From Aedes albopictus (taxonomy: Eukaryota > Arthropoda > Insecta > Diptera > Culicidae), in assembly GCF_035046485.1 (NCBI RefSeq), contig NC_085137.1:8533977-8597976 (forward strand): a stretch of DNA of 64,000 nt, in the 5' to 3' direction. This document shows positions 45,680 to 56,211 of this stretch, in pieces. Positions within the stretch are counted from its first letter, which is position 1. The number at the start of each line of letters is the position of its first letter. The notes beneath the pieces were generated by a model, which saw only the letters and a program-made list of their open reading frames with translations, was not told where the DNA came from and ran no database searches. The translations under genes and the position numbers were made by a program.

Positions 45680-46985
45680 ATATTACAAGATTTTAAAACT
45701 TTACATGACAATAAGCACCGTCTGACGGCGTAATCACAAACTATTTTTTAAATCAGCAGATTACTCTTGACTTCCTGAAGAACTTTGCCGAAGACGACTG
45801 CTGTAGATCCTGAGATAGCGGAGTTTGAAACTTGACTTTACATTTAGCACCACCTAGTGGTGCAATCAAGAACTAATCGTCGAATCACCAGATTGTTCTT
45901 GACTTCCTGAAGTACTTTGTCGAAGGCTACACTTTTCTATCTGCTCTGGATCCCAAGATAAAGAAGTTTGAAATTTTACTTGACGACTAGCGCCACCTAT
46001 CGGTGAAATCACCAACTAATTGTTGAATCTCCGGATAGGTTTTGACTTCCCAAACAACTTTGCCGAAGACGACACTCTTCTATCTGCTCTGGATCTCGAG
46101 ATAGAGAAGTTTAATGCTTTATTTGACAACTAGCGCACCTGGTGGCTGAATCGCCAACTAAACGTTTAATCATTGGATAACTCTTGACTTCCTGAAGAAG
46201 TTTGCCGAAGACGACACTTTTCTATCTGCTCCGGATTCCGAGATAGCGGAGTTTGAAACTTTACTTGATAACTACCGCCACCTAGCGGTGAAATCATCAA
46301 CTATTTTTTGAATCACCCGATAGCTCTTGACTTCCTGAAGAGCTTTGCCTAAGATGGCACTTGTCCATCTGCACTGGATCCCTAGATAGAGAAGTTTAAA
46401 ACTTTATTTGACGCTAGGTGGCGCCGTCGAAATCACAAACTAATTGGTGAATCACTAGATAGCTCTTGATTTCCTGAACAACTTTGCCTAAGACGACCCT
46501 ATTCTATCTGCTCTGGATCGTGAGCTAGAGAAATTTAAACTTTTTCTTGACAACTAGCACCACCTAGCGGCGAAATCACCAACTGAATGTTTAATCACTA
46601 GATAGCTCTTGACATCCCGAAGAACTTTGCGGAAGATGACATTTTTCTACCTGCTCTGGATCCCGAGATAGGTACCTAAGTTTAATTCTTTACTTGATGA
46701 CTGGCACCACCTTGCGGCGAAATCACAAAGTAAGTGTTGAGTCACTAGATAGCTCTTGACTTCCTGAAGAACTTTGCCGAAGACGACCCTCTTCTATCTG
46801 CCCTGGAGCGCGAGCTAGAGAAGCCTAAAATTTTACTTGACAACTAGCGCCCCTTAGCGGCGAAATCACAAGCTAATTGGTGAATCACCAGATTGATCTT
46901 GGTCTACTGAACAATTTTGTCGAAGACATCATTGTTCAAAATAAAGTAGATCTAGAGATATCCCATGTAATAACTTATGAGTGTT
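45680..46985 (+). repeat. Tandem array, about nine units of 141 bp
   Basis: AACTTTGCCGAAGACGAC recurs at about 45782, 45916, 46057, 46199, 46341, 46481, 46624, 46767 and 46912; spacing is 134-145 bp. Each unit also has CTTGACTTCCTGAAG, CTATCTGCTCTGGAT, GAGATAGAGAAGTTT and CGCCACCTAGCGGTGAAATC. Units are diverged, so the array is old. Confidence 0.9.
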
Positions 46986-47156
46986 ACTAGTGGCGAGTGT
47001 ACTTCTACACTTCTACATAGCGCCTCTAGCGGCCGAATTGCCAACTAATTGGATGTTAGTTGGCATTGTGTGGTGAATCTATTCTAGTACTACGACTTTG
47101 CCAAAGAAAGTATGGTGCTATTTCGGATTATGCCCGAGATATTCGATCATACCTCC

Positions 47157-47519
47157 AATAGGAGGCAATCAGTGAAGTACTAGATTGAAAGTAGTGAGCT
47201 GGATTTTTGTATGGTGAGATGATCGATTCTCCATTTCTGCAATGAAATGGTGCAAACAGCGTGGGTTATATGATTTCTTGCCTAATTTGATGCTGGTTGA
47301 GCAAAAGTTTGGGTATCTTTGTTGTTGTATTATTTTTTCTTGCAACTTCAACAACACAGTTACCCAAACTTTTGCTCAAACAGCATCAAATTAGGCAAGA
47401 AATCATATAACCCACGCTGTTTGCACCATTTCATTGCAGAAATGGAGAATCGATCATCTCACCATACAAAAATCCAGCTCACTACTTTCAATCTAGTACT
47501 TCACTGATTGCCTCCTATT
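47157..47519. mobile_element. Foldback MITE, second member of the 22-kb family
   Basis: Near-perfect arms of about 150 bp begin AATAGGAGGCAATCAGTG. They hold AAGTACTAGATTGAAAGTAG, GATGATCGATTCTCC, GCAAACAGCGTGGGTTATA and GCCTAATTTGATGCTG with the inverse order on the right. The loop contains TTCTTGCAACTTCAACAAC. Confidence 0.85.
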
Positions 47520-47589
47520 AGGCGGAATCCCATAAGCTCTGGGATTCCTATTACACCCTCGAACCAACCGTGTAGTAGGAGTCTAGAGT

Positions 47590-47960
47590 ATACCTGAACG
47601 AATTTCTAAAGAAACCCGTAAACTAGTTTCAAGATGATTTTTTTTATTTCATAAGTAGCTGCTGAAGAAACCCAAGAAAAATCCAGAATCTGTGGAAAAA
47701 TGTCTAAGGTAAAACGTGAACAGAAATGCGTTTCAAGGGATGCCTGGAGCAATCTTTTGGGGATGTTTTTCTGAAATTCTAGAAAACCCAGCCAAAATCT
47801 TCAAATATTTTCTAAAAGTAATTCTGATGGTGTCCCTGGTAATTATGCCGAAAATTTTCAAGAAGTATATGGGAACGATAACATTCTATAAAAATTCTCG
47901 GAGGAATCTTCAAATAAGTTTTTGCTGAACTCATTCAAAGAATTCTTGCAAGAATACTCC
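47590..47960 (+). repeat. Degenerate 12-bp repeat block
   Basis: GAATTTCTAAAGAAAC, GGGATGCCTGGAGCAATC and GGAGGAATC-type units. This continues the block at 45030-45540. Confidence 0.55.
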
Positions 47961-48225
47961 TTCTGCGATAATTACAGAAACATTTCGTTAAACAATAATT
48001 CATGGTGTGGTTTCCCCGGAATAATTTTAAATTGGGCGTGTTATTGTAGTCATTATCACGGGAGCTTATCAGTATAGGGGGCGCTGAGATTTGGAAACAT
48101 TGTTGTTTCCAGAATAGTTTCTCTGAATGACCGTTCGGTTTCCGTTCATTTATATTGAACCTAGTATGAACCCTAGGCTTAGCTATGTCATCCATAATAA
48201 TTATAAGAGCACGCCATATTTTCAA

Positions 48226-49022
48226 TTATTCTATTATCCATCTTATCCATTTCAAATGCGGCGAAATATCGATAAATGATAAATGCTGCTGTTCCAAGCC
48301 AATTACATCAAACTTCACAATTATACCTTTCACATACCAAACACTCTCTTCCTCCACATACAATCCACCACCACCATCGCCGTGACCATAAGTTAAATCG
48401 TTCTGCACTTGCGCGCAAATTTTCCCAACCATAACCTCTGGCAGCATGGGGCACATTTGACTCGGAACTATAACGACATTCAGTTCTCTCATGTTTTGCT
48501 CTAGCCCACCGAACAAATTCGATTGCCATCCCACAAGAGTTCCTGTTTTATCAACCAATTCCTGATTTTCATCACCGCTCTCCCACAGACAAATCGGACG
48601 GGCGAAGACGTTCATGTTGATTTCACTGGAAAGTCTCAGCAGTGCAAGCGCCGCCAGCGGGTCCGTCGTATTGCTTGTGTAAAATTCGTCAACTTCGAAC
48701 TCATGCGTCGACGTTTGCTCCGTTCGATCGAAGCTGTCCATCCGGAGTCGAACTACCAAATCCAGCGGTGTCACTCTGCGTCTCCCGCTAGTGAGGCAAT
48801 ACCGAGCAGTCAACACGAAGCGATCGTTCAGAATAGTCACCAAGCACGCAAACACAGGTGGATCACTGCCGTACCGGATGAACAGCGTTCCGACCCATGG
48901 CCACTGCTCGATTTTGGGACGTCTGGAAGTCTCCTCCTGAGGCCGCAGGGGCTCCATCAAACGTTGGCCACATTTCCGCTTCACCAGTGGAGAATGCGAG
49001 TTAGATTGCGCAGCACTTGTGC
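48226..49022 (-). CDS. Protease homologue exon 2
   Basis: Acceptor TAACCAG; the first two bases complete Ser25. It encodes the rest of the protein and ends with TAA at 48228-48226. Confidence 0.9.
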
Positions 49023-49154
49023 CTGGTTATGTAACGATAATAACAGATTAGCGAAAGAAATGCTAGAATCGTGTGACTTACTCAGCGCCAACGGGGTAGA
49101 GAGCACGCAGCCCGCAGTCAGCAGTAGTGCGATGCAACACTGGGAGATACTCAT
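48226..49154 (-). CDS. Secreted serine protease homologue with lost catalytic triad
   Basis: Two exons, 49154-49082 and 49022-48226, join through a 59-bp GT-AG intron to 289 residues. Residues 1 to about 20 are a signal peptide (SISQCCIALLLTAGCVLS). A short serine-rich stretch and KRKCGQ follow. The chymotrypsin-fold body runs from about residue 64 (EQWPWVGTLF) to the C-terminal LKWIRWIIE. At the His site the family motif TAAHC reads TARYC (Tyr99). At the Asp site the D-I-A-L pattern reads A-L-A-L (Ala149). At the Ser site G-D-S-G-G reads G-D-G-G-G (Gly241). No hydrolysis is expected. No clip domain was seen. Insect serine protease homologues commonly act as cofactors or regulators in melanization and immune cascades; such a role here is inference. 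Confidence 0.9.
49082..49154 (-). CDS. Protease homologue exon 1: signal peptide
   Basis: ATG at 49154; 24 codons plus one base, then GTAAGT. It encodes a typical hydrophobic signal sequence ending STPLAL. Confidence 0.87.
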
Positions 49155-49237
49155 CTTGAACTGAGCCGAATGTTTAGAATGCGACTGGAATTCTACGCTC
49201 TCGCTATCGGTGCTGTGAATTCTACTACAAATGATAC

Positions 49238-49264
49238 GACTGATTACGGAACGAGGTAATTCCC
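49238..49264 (-). promoter_or_regulatory. Candidate initiator and NF-kappaB-like site of the protease homologue
   Basis: On the - strand, TCAGTC (arthropod initiator consensus TCAGTY) lies about 85 bp upstream of the ATG. GGGAATTACC, which resembles an insect NF-kappaB site, lies just upstream of it. Both are short and could be chance matches. Confidence 0.3.
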
Positions 49265-49432
49265 GTTGGGGTTTGTTTTGTTGTGGTTATTATTCACTAC
49301 GCGTATCAATTCGATGATTCATGTTAATGTGTTGAGAAAATATGTAGTGGACGGATGAAACGAGAGCCGGTTGATCTGTAAAATTATAAATTGCTACCCA
49401 AATAATCTCAGCTCCAAGTTATAATTTCTTCT

Positions 49433-49650
49433 ATGGTGTCAGCGGTGTCAGTCGTCTAGGCGTTTGAATGGTCTCGGAGTGTGGTTTCGATTCCCGTTCC
49501 AGTCGATGAAAACTTTTCGTTAAATGTCACTGGGTTTGGACCACTGGGTGTTTCTTGTGTTTTCCGTTGTCTTATGTCAGTGATCGTTCAGTCTGTGCAA
49601 CCTCTGGTTGAAGACGCTGTAGTGTCTTTATTATTTTAACGACTTCGATA
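49433..49650 (+). mobile_element. Candidate tRNA-derived SINE
   Basis: GTCAGTCGTCTAGGCGTTTG resembles an A-box region. GGTTTCGATTCCCG resembles a B-box about 40 bp downstream. A body with GTTTGGACCACTGGG and GTTGAAGACGCTGTAGTGTC follows. Ends and target duplication were not defined. Confidence 0.5.
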
Positions 49651-49844
49651 GTAGAAAAACCCTAATTAATCCACCTAGCGGTGATGGCGCCTTTCTCGTG
49701 CCTTCGAAACCCCATTTAAATAAAACTCAAGCGAAATGTTGATGTAATCACACTTTCATACAATTAACAGAAATCCATTTTATGATACCAGAAATCATAT
49801 CGTTTATCTGGCTTTTAATGTTTGAGCATCAAACTCTTAAGAAA

Positions 49845-50560
49845 AAGACGCTATCTTGAATTTGAAGCTGCCATTTGAGATTTAAGATTGTCATCTTGGA
49901 TGTTCTGGTCGCCATTTTTGGCGTCGAAGCATCTTCCCTACGAAAAATATACTTCATTAAACAGCCGCCATCTTGATTTTGGACCAACATCTTGGATGTT
50001 CAAGTCGTCATTTTTGGAATCCAGACATCATCCCCATACCAAATACACCAAAATGCATTGTTTCAGGCCCTAAAACTCCATTAATGAGCCGCGATTTTGA
50101 ATTCGGAGCTGCCATCTTAAATTTTATATCGCCTTCTTGGATATCCTGATCGCCATTTTGGACTTTGGAAGTCTTCCCCATACCAAATATACCAATATTG
50201 CATGGTTTTAGAGCCTAAAATTTCATTAAACAACCGTTAGACCCATCTTGGATTTAAGATCGCCATCTTGTACATTCTGGTCGCCATTTTTTGACTCCGG
50301 ACATCTTTCCATATCAAATATACCCATATTGCATGGTTTTAGAGCCTTAAATTCTTTAAATAGACGCCATCTTGAATTTGAAGTCATTATCTTGGATATT
50401 CTAGTCGCCTTTGAGGAGTCCAGACATCTTCCACATATCAAATATTTCCATATAGCAAGCTTTAAGAGCCTAAATCTCTATTAAACAGCCACCATATTAA
50501 ATTTTGAGCAGCCACCTTGAACATTTGGCTGCCATCTTGAATTTTGGACCGACATCGTTG
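49845..50560. repeat. Tandem array of about 125-bp units rich in GCCATCTTG
   Basis: Five to six units share AGCCGCCATCTTGAATTTGG, ATCTTGGATATTCTGGTCGC, CGCCATTTTTGG, CCCCATACCAAATATACC and GCATGGTTTTAGAGCC. GCCATCTT or GCCATTTT occurs at least eight times in about 700 bp. Confidence 0.85.
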
Positions 50561-50619
50561 AGCTTCTGGTCACCAGTGTTGATTTCCGCACAAAACTCGC
50601 CAACCATGCTAAAGGTTAC

Positions 50620-51325
50620 AAAAATCGCCGCAGTTTGATGTATCGCATGATGGGGTAGTTCAGTTTTATATACGGCCAGTTCTACCGGTGCGGGTCCGGA
50701 TCACTGAAATGGTCATAACTCCGGAACGCCTTGGCCGATCTGGACCATTTTTGATAGCAAACAATTCCGGTTAGATTCAAGCTATACAGTGGTTTTTCGG
50801 TTTTATCACGATCAAAAAAAATTTTACCGTGATATAAACGAAACCGTGAATTTGGTGAAACGAGAAAAAAATGAAATTCTTTTATTCAAAATCGTTCAGC
50901 TGCAAAATATATGAGTCGTAGTTCACTTTTTTTACCAGTTTTGGTGGACTGGGCAATGCTATATTGGTTTTATATTGATTTCGGAATGTTTTAGAACAAG
51001 TGTGATAAAAACGAAACGAAAATCGTGATAAAATTGAATATAAAACCGTGAATTTGGGCGAGTAGTGATTAAAACGACTAGTGATAAAACCGAAACGCCA
51101 CTGTAATACGAAAAATTGGCCAATGGGAAGTGAATTAAAAGTGAGTGAGCTTATTTTGCGCACATACATACACACATACATACACATATACAGACATAAT
51201 CTTAATTCGTTGAACTGAGTTGATTGGTATATGCGACTTGATCCTCCGAGCCTTTTTTCGAAAAATCGTTTTTTGAGTGAACATATAGTTTTTTAGTATA
51301 CTAAGTGTACGAGAAAGTCAAAACA
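50620..51325 (+). mobile_element. Short composite-repeat copy, interrupted by a MITE
   Basis: It carries the conserved 3' part of the composite family (CATAACTCCGGAACGCC, GACATAATCTTAATTCGTTG, GTGAACATATAG, AAGTGTACGAGAAAG), but only about one satellite unit. A 317-bp MITE sits inside at 50787-51103. Confidence 0.7.
50787..51103. mobile_element. MITE, CAGTGGCGTTTCGGTTTTATCAC ends
   Basis: The left end reads CAGTGGTTTTTCGGTTTTAT and the inverse of the right end CAGTGGCGTTTCGGTTTTAT. TA flanks it at 50785-50786 and 51104-51105. The interior repeats ACGAAACCGTGAATTTGG-like words. Tc1/mariner-type by TA duplication. Confidence 0.8.
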
Positions 51326-51329
51326 CTAC

Positions 51330-53162
51330 TTTCGAGCTTTTTAGCTTTAGTTATCTAACTAATCCAATAGATTCCAAGATCTTTTTTGGTAGCAAATTTA
51401 ATAATATTTCAAATGCGATAAGTTTGACCATTTTCAAGTTATAGCTAGTTTGAGACAAGCAAAGTCAAAAATATGTAAAGTTCAATTACTACGTAACGGT
51501 TGAGATTTGACCATATGCGTAAAACATTTTTTTCACCGGTCTGAACATGTTTGCTTGTTAACGTTCATGAGGTTATCAAAAAATCCTAGCTTTGCTGTGT
51601 CGCATACATAGGTTCAGTTCAATTTTATATTTAGCCGCTTTCGGAGGGACACCCGTAACTGGTTACGGCACTACCGGCTGTCCCTAATGTGGTCCTAACC
51701 AATTTCTTTGATAACCAGTCATCAGGTTATCAGAAAAGCCGTTATTTGTTGTATCGCATGCATGAGTTTGGTATTTTTTTTATATTTGGCCACATCCGTC
51801 GAGACCCCCGGAACCGGTTCAGACATGGTCTGATACTGTTTTCCTGCTAACCGTTCATCAGGTTATCAAAAATGCCGCTGTTTGATGTGTCGCATGCATG
51901 GGTTTGGTACTCTTTTAAAATTTGGCCACTTCCGCTGAGACATCCGGAACCGGTTCCGGAACACTACCGGTTCAGATATGGTCTGATACTGTTTTCCCAC
52001 TTGGCATGCATCGGTATGGTACTCGTTTATATTTGGCCACTTGGCCACCACACACACAACATCCGGAACCGGTTCCGGAATACTACCGGCTCAGATATGG
52101 TCTGATACTGTTTTCCTGCTTACCGTTTCTCAGGTTATCGAAAATACCGCTGTTTAATGTGTCGCATGTATGGGTTTGGTTCACTTTTATATTAGGCCAT
52201 TTCCGGCGCGACGCCCGAAACTGGTTCCGGAATACAACGGCTGTCTCTAATCTGGTCCTATCCTATTTCTTTGATAATCAGTCATCAGGTTATCAGAAAA
52301 GCCGTTATTTGTTGTATCGCATGCATGGGTTAGGTACTCTTTTTTATTTGGCCACATCCGTCGGGACCCCCAGAACCGGTTCCGGAACACTACTGGTTCA
52401 GATATGGTCCAATATTGTTTTCCTGCCAACCATTCATCAGGTTATCGAAAATGCCGCTGTTTGATGTGTCGCATGCATGGGTTTGGTACTCTTTTATATT
52501 TGGCCACTTCCGGTGGGACATCCGGAAGCGGTTCCGGAACACTACCGGTTCAGATGTGGTCTGATACTGTTTTCCTGCTAACCGTTCATCAGATTATCGA
52601 AAAGCCGCTGTTTGATGTGTCGCATTTATGAGTTATGCTCAATTTTATATTTGGCCACTTCCGGCGGAACATCCGGAACCGGTTCCGGAACACTACCGGT
52701 TCAGATATGGTCTGAGACTATTTTCCTGCTCACCGTCCATCAGATAATCGTAAATGCCGTGGTTTGATGGGCCGCATGCATGGGTTTGGTGCATGTTCAT
52801 GTCTGGCCCCTTCCAGGGGTACCGATCCGGAACACCTAAATGGCCATAACTCCGGAACGGCTGGACCGATCCGAACCATTTTCAATAGGAAACAATGGGA
52901 CCAGATTCTGCGTCGAATGAGCCGTTGATCGTTAAAATCGGTTGATATTTACTATCTAAAAGTGAGGTGACCTTTTTTTGTACACATACACACACACATA
53001 CATACACACACACACACATACACACACACAGACATCATCTCAACTCGTCGAGCTGAGTCGATTGGTATATGAAACTTGCCCCTCCGGGGGCTCTATCAAA
53101 GTTTCATTTTTGGAGTGAACATATAGCCTTTCGGTACACCTTGGTGTACGAGAAAGGCAAAA
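51330..53162 (+). mobile_element. Composite repeat: 154-bp tandem array, CA microsatellite, conserved tail
   Basis: Same architecture as 25130-26762. About eight units recur at 117-156 bp spacing (GCATGCATGGGTTTGG near 51757, 51891, 52164, 52320, 52472 and 52776). They are followed by GGTACCGATCCGGAACACC, CATAACTCCGGAACGGCTGG, a CA microsatellite at about 52979-53036, CATCATCTCAACTCGTCGAG and the tail ending GAGAAAGGCAAAA. It starts directly behind the shorter copy. Confidence 0.75.
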
Positions 53163-53382
53163 CATGGTACAATGTACCCTCCTTCTAAGAATTTTTAGTT
53201 TTTTTATAACTAGTTCATTTATTTGAGGCTCAGTCGCTTTGCGGAGTCAAAACTCATTTTTTTGTATTTTATACAAATATATCTTTCTTACACAACATAG
53301 TTAGTACGGGACGGAGCCAGGATACTCGTGACAGCTCGAGATTAGTAGGTCACATATGCTTTTAGGATGGGCGTGGTAAGCA

Positions 53383-54059
53383 AGGATGTTTTCGATCACC
53401 TGGCAATAGTTTGACTCATTTGTCCATAACTCAGTTCAGAAACCTAATATTGAAATCTGGTGTTTGGCAAAGTTGTAGATTAGTGTTTTTCTACAATTAT
53501 CACCAAGGACGCCATATTCTAACTCTAATATTTACGTTTTAGTAGAAACCCGCCATGGTGAATGTTCGTTGATGGATTACGACTGTTCTTGGTGTATTCT
53601 TTGGAGAATTTCTTGGCATTTCAGTCCGATTGTGAGATCAAAAACACCTTATGTTCTCTTACTCCAACGTTTCGATCCGTATCGGATCTTTTTCAAGGAA
53701 TCGAGTTTTTGGTCGTTTTTTCGTCATGTAGATTTTTCAAACTTTCAACCGCCATTCGATGTTCTAGTTTCCCGTCCGTTTTCATCGAGAAAACCGTAAC
53801 TAAAATCACTAGGGATCGGGATTCGGACCTCTTTAATCTACTCATACTAAACGATCGGATTTTTCGATCGTTTAGTATGAGTAGGTGGTACTAGCGCTCT
53901 AGCACTGTATATATAAGAGGTAGGGTGACGTCCTTGGTGATAATTGTAGAAAAAACTCTGGTCTACAACTTTGCCGAACACCACATTTCAATATAAGGTT
54001 TCTGAACTGAGTTATGGACAAATGATTCAAACGATTGGCAGGTGATCGAAAACATCCCT
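53383..54059. mobile_element. Foldback element with internal hairpin
   Basis: Arms of about 130 bp begin AGGATGTTTTCGATCACCTG and its inverse. They contain CATAACTCAGTTCAGAAACC, GGCAAAGTTGTAGA and CAATTATCACCAAGGACG in mirror order. At the centre, about 53841-53883, a second hairpin (ACTCATACTAAACGATCGG, ATTTTT, then inverse) is present. No transposase. Confidence 0.7.
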
Positions 54060-54223
54060 GGTGGACTGCGGGTAAGAGTTCTCTGAAGCTCATTCGAAAG
54101 GTATAACGTAATAGTGTGTTCGTTGTCTTCGTAGCGATTCAGCACCAGATAGTAGTGGGCTTTTTATCTGCCGAATGGCCAGGAACTACACAAAGACGAA
54201 AACAGAGAAAAAACTGGAATGTA

Positions 54224-55147
54224 CAGGGGATGGCCAAAATGTTTGGGATAGGCAACTTTTTTTCTCCCACAAAAAAATTCAACATGCTGTAACTTTTCAT
54301 AGAGTGCATCAAAAAATCTCAAATTTTGACTGTTTGTCAATCTATTATGTGTGCATCATTGGTACAAATTTGGGCTCGATTGATTAATTTTTCGCGAAGT
54401 TAGAACCGTTCGCGTAAAACACTATTTTTTAGACAACTCATTTTTGAGCTGTCATAACTCGGAAACCAGTGAACCAAATTGAATGAATTTTTTAACGTTT
54501 ATCAACAATATATTGATACTCAATACGACGTTATAAAATGTAAAATTTTCTTACGGCGAATTAAGTTATATCGGGTTGAAATTTTTACCCATATGGAGGA
54601 AAATAAGTAAAATTAACAATACCACACAAAAATTATTAAATGTGTTTTTCCTTCAATCTAAATAGGCTCTAATATATCTGATTAGAGATAATTTGAGAAC
54701 AGAAGTGGAAAATCTTTGGATATCAACACTAAAATTTATTCACATTAATGTAAAAAAAATACATTTTTTCGAGAAAAGATCCAAAAAGTGTCAATCCATG
54801 ATAACTTTTTTCAACGTTTAAAAAGTATCTATGTTTTAATAGTTTGTGAAGCATTTACATATTGTTAGTGTACGTTCAAAATTTCATTCAATTCGGTTTA
54901 CTGGTTTCCGAGATATGACAGCTCAAAAATGCGTTGTCTAAAAAAAGGTGTTTTACCCGAACGGTTCTAACTTTGCAAAATATTAATCAATCAAGCCCAA
55001 ATTTGTACCAATGATGCACATATAATAGGTTGACAAACAGTCAAAATTTGAGATTTTTTGATGCGCTCTATGAAAAGTTATAGCATGCTGAACTTTTTTG
55101 TGAGAGAAAAAAAAGTTGCCTATCCCAAACATTTTGGCCATCCCCTG
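54224..55147. mobile_element. Long-TIR element, CAGGGGATGGCCAAAATG ends
   Basis: Inverted ends of at least 90 bp read CAGGGGATGGCCAAAATGTT, GGGATAGGCAAC and TAACTTTTCATAGAG. TA flanks both ends (54222-54223 and 55148-55149). Inverse words continue far into the 924-bp element (CCGAGATATGACAGC and GCTGTCATAACTCGG), so it is almost a complete foldback. A half copy lies at 36575-36913. Confidence 0.85.
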
Positions 55148-55171
55148 TATTTAGTTACAAACGCTTAATTT

Positions 55172-56211
55172 CAGTTGTCAGCCAGCTCTCAGCCGCATCG
55201 GTTCACTTTCTGCTTGCTATCCGTGCTACAGCTTTTTATTGTAATTCCAACAATGGGAGGTACACGCCAAAATACGCTAGTCGTCGACTTCAGCGTATTG
55301 CCAGCTCGACCGAATACTGCCGCCGTGCACAAATTTCTGCAACAGGAAATCAAACTGGACTTGACGACAGTGAAAGTGCTTCAACTACACAGCATCCGTA
55401 AGCAAGCTCTTATTGAGTTTTGCAACTTGGAGGTGGCGGAAAATCTGGCCGCTTCACATCATTTGAAACATTCAATGATAATTGATAGCAAAAAGTTCCT
55501 CATCCCCGTTTTCATGGAAGACTCTGCCATCAATATCAGAGTCCACGATTTGCCGCCAGATATACCCAACGTAGACGTCGCGGAGCATATGGCCCAGTAT
55601 GGTAAAGTTAAATCAGTAGTACGAGAGGTTTGGAAAAAGTATTTCCCGGGTACACCAAACGGTGTTCGAGTTGTGCGCATTGAATTGAAGCAGCACATTC
55701 CGTCATACATCCGAATAAAAGATCAAATGACTAGTGTGACGTACCGAAATCAGCCCGTCACCTGTCAACATTGCAGCAAACTTGCGCATCCTAACGTCAA
55801 ATGTTCGGAAGCCACAAAATCATCAAACCAACATCAACATATCCAAACTGGACCGCCGCAACTTCAAAAAACTCAGTTGCCACCACCTGCCATCGACAAC
55901 AACAAAAAGGCTGACAATGGAAAGGAAGCAATACGAGAAACAAAAAGAAAGCGTGATCAGAGTTCGGATACCCAATTGAGCGGAGTAACAGAAATGGAAA
56001 TTGCAACAGAAGAGTCCGAAGCGGATAAGAACAAGATGACGAACGACGAATGGTACACAATTCAAAATAGGAAGCTGGACAGAATTTTTGCTAGAAATAA
56101 GGAAAGTTTGAGAAAATGTGATTTGGTTCTAAATTCGAAATAAATTATTCCAGAGACGAATGCCCTTATAGGGTAAAGTCTCTTTAATTGAAAAAAAAAA
56201 AAAAAAAAAAA
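55172..56211 (+). mobile_element. ORF1-only non-LTR retrotransposon, apparently full length
   Basis: A 13-bp duplication AAACGCTTAATTT flanks the unit (55159-55171 and 56212-56224). The 5' end reads CAGTTG directly after a T, matching the arthropod initiator TCAGTT at the first transcribed base. The 3' end is ATGCCCTTATAGGG, TCTCTTTAATTG and a pure A-run of about 21. The only ORF encodes a gag-like protein. No reverse transcriptase or endonuclease is present. The exact duplication, clean tail and intact ORF suggest a young insertion. By structure it resembles mammalian HAL1 (half-LINE) elements. Confidence 0.85.
55253..56143 (+). CDS. ORF1p / gag-like nucleic-acid-binding protein of the retrotransposon
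   Basis: 296 residues from ATG at 55253; upstream in-frame sequence lacks an ATG. After the N-terminus (MGGTRQNTLVVDFSVLP) comes a first region with VLQLHSIRKQALIEFCN. About residues 110-170 look like an RRM-type fold (INIRVHDLPPDIPNVDV, YGKVKSVVREVW, VRVVRIELK). One zinc knuckle follows (C-x2-C-x4-H-x4-C, CQHCSKLAHPNVKC). The C-terminal third is hydrophilic and basic-acidic (KRKRDQSSDTQ, ATEESEADKN) and ends CDLVLNSK. The order RRM-like then CCHC is known for ORF1 proteins of insect LINEs, which package RNA. The RT must be supplied in trans if the element moves. Confidence 0.85.
   Translation: MGGTRQNTLVVDFSVLPARPNTAAVHKFLQQEIKLDLTTVKVLQLHSIRKQALIEFCNLEVAENLAASHHLKHSMIIDSKKFLIPVFMEDSAINIRVHDLPPDIPNVDVAEHMAQYGKVKSVVREVWKKYFPGTPNGVRVVRIELKQHIPSYIRIKDQMTSVTYRNQPVTCQHCSKLAHPNVKCSEATKSSNQHQHIQTGPPQLQKTQLPPPAIDNNKKADNGKEAIRETKRKRDQSSDTQLSGVTEMEIATEESEADKNKMTNDEWYTIQNRKLDRIFARNKESLRKCDLVLNSK

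Larger units (their letters stand above)
45547..47583. mobile_element. TA-flanked TIR element carrying a tandem array and a nested foldback
   Basis: The left end reads GACTCCTACTGCACGG and the inverse of the right end GACTCCTACTACACGG. Further in, both arms share AATCCCAGAGCTTATGG and GATTCCGCCTAA. TA flanks both ends (45545-45546 and 47584-47585). The interior holds a 141-bp tandem array and, close to the right arm, the foldback element 47157-47519. There is no transposase. Confidence 0.8.

Noticed and set aside
45680..46985. Tandem repeats as a CRISPR array
   Set aside because: Units are 141 bp, diverged throughout and without a repeat-spacer pattern; the genome is eukaryotic.
48523..49164. 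213-codon + strand ORF
   Set aside because: It is the antisense of the protease homologue, runs through its intron and has no domain of its own.
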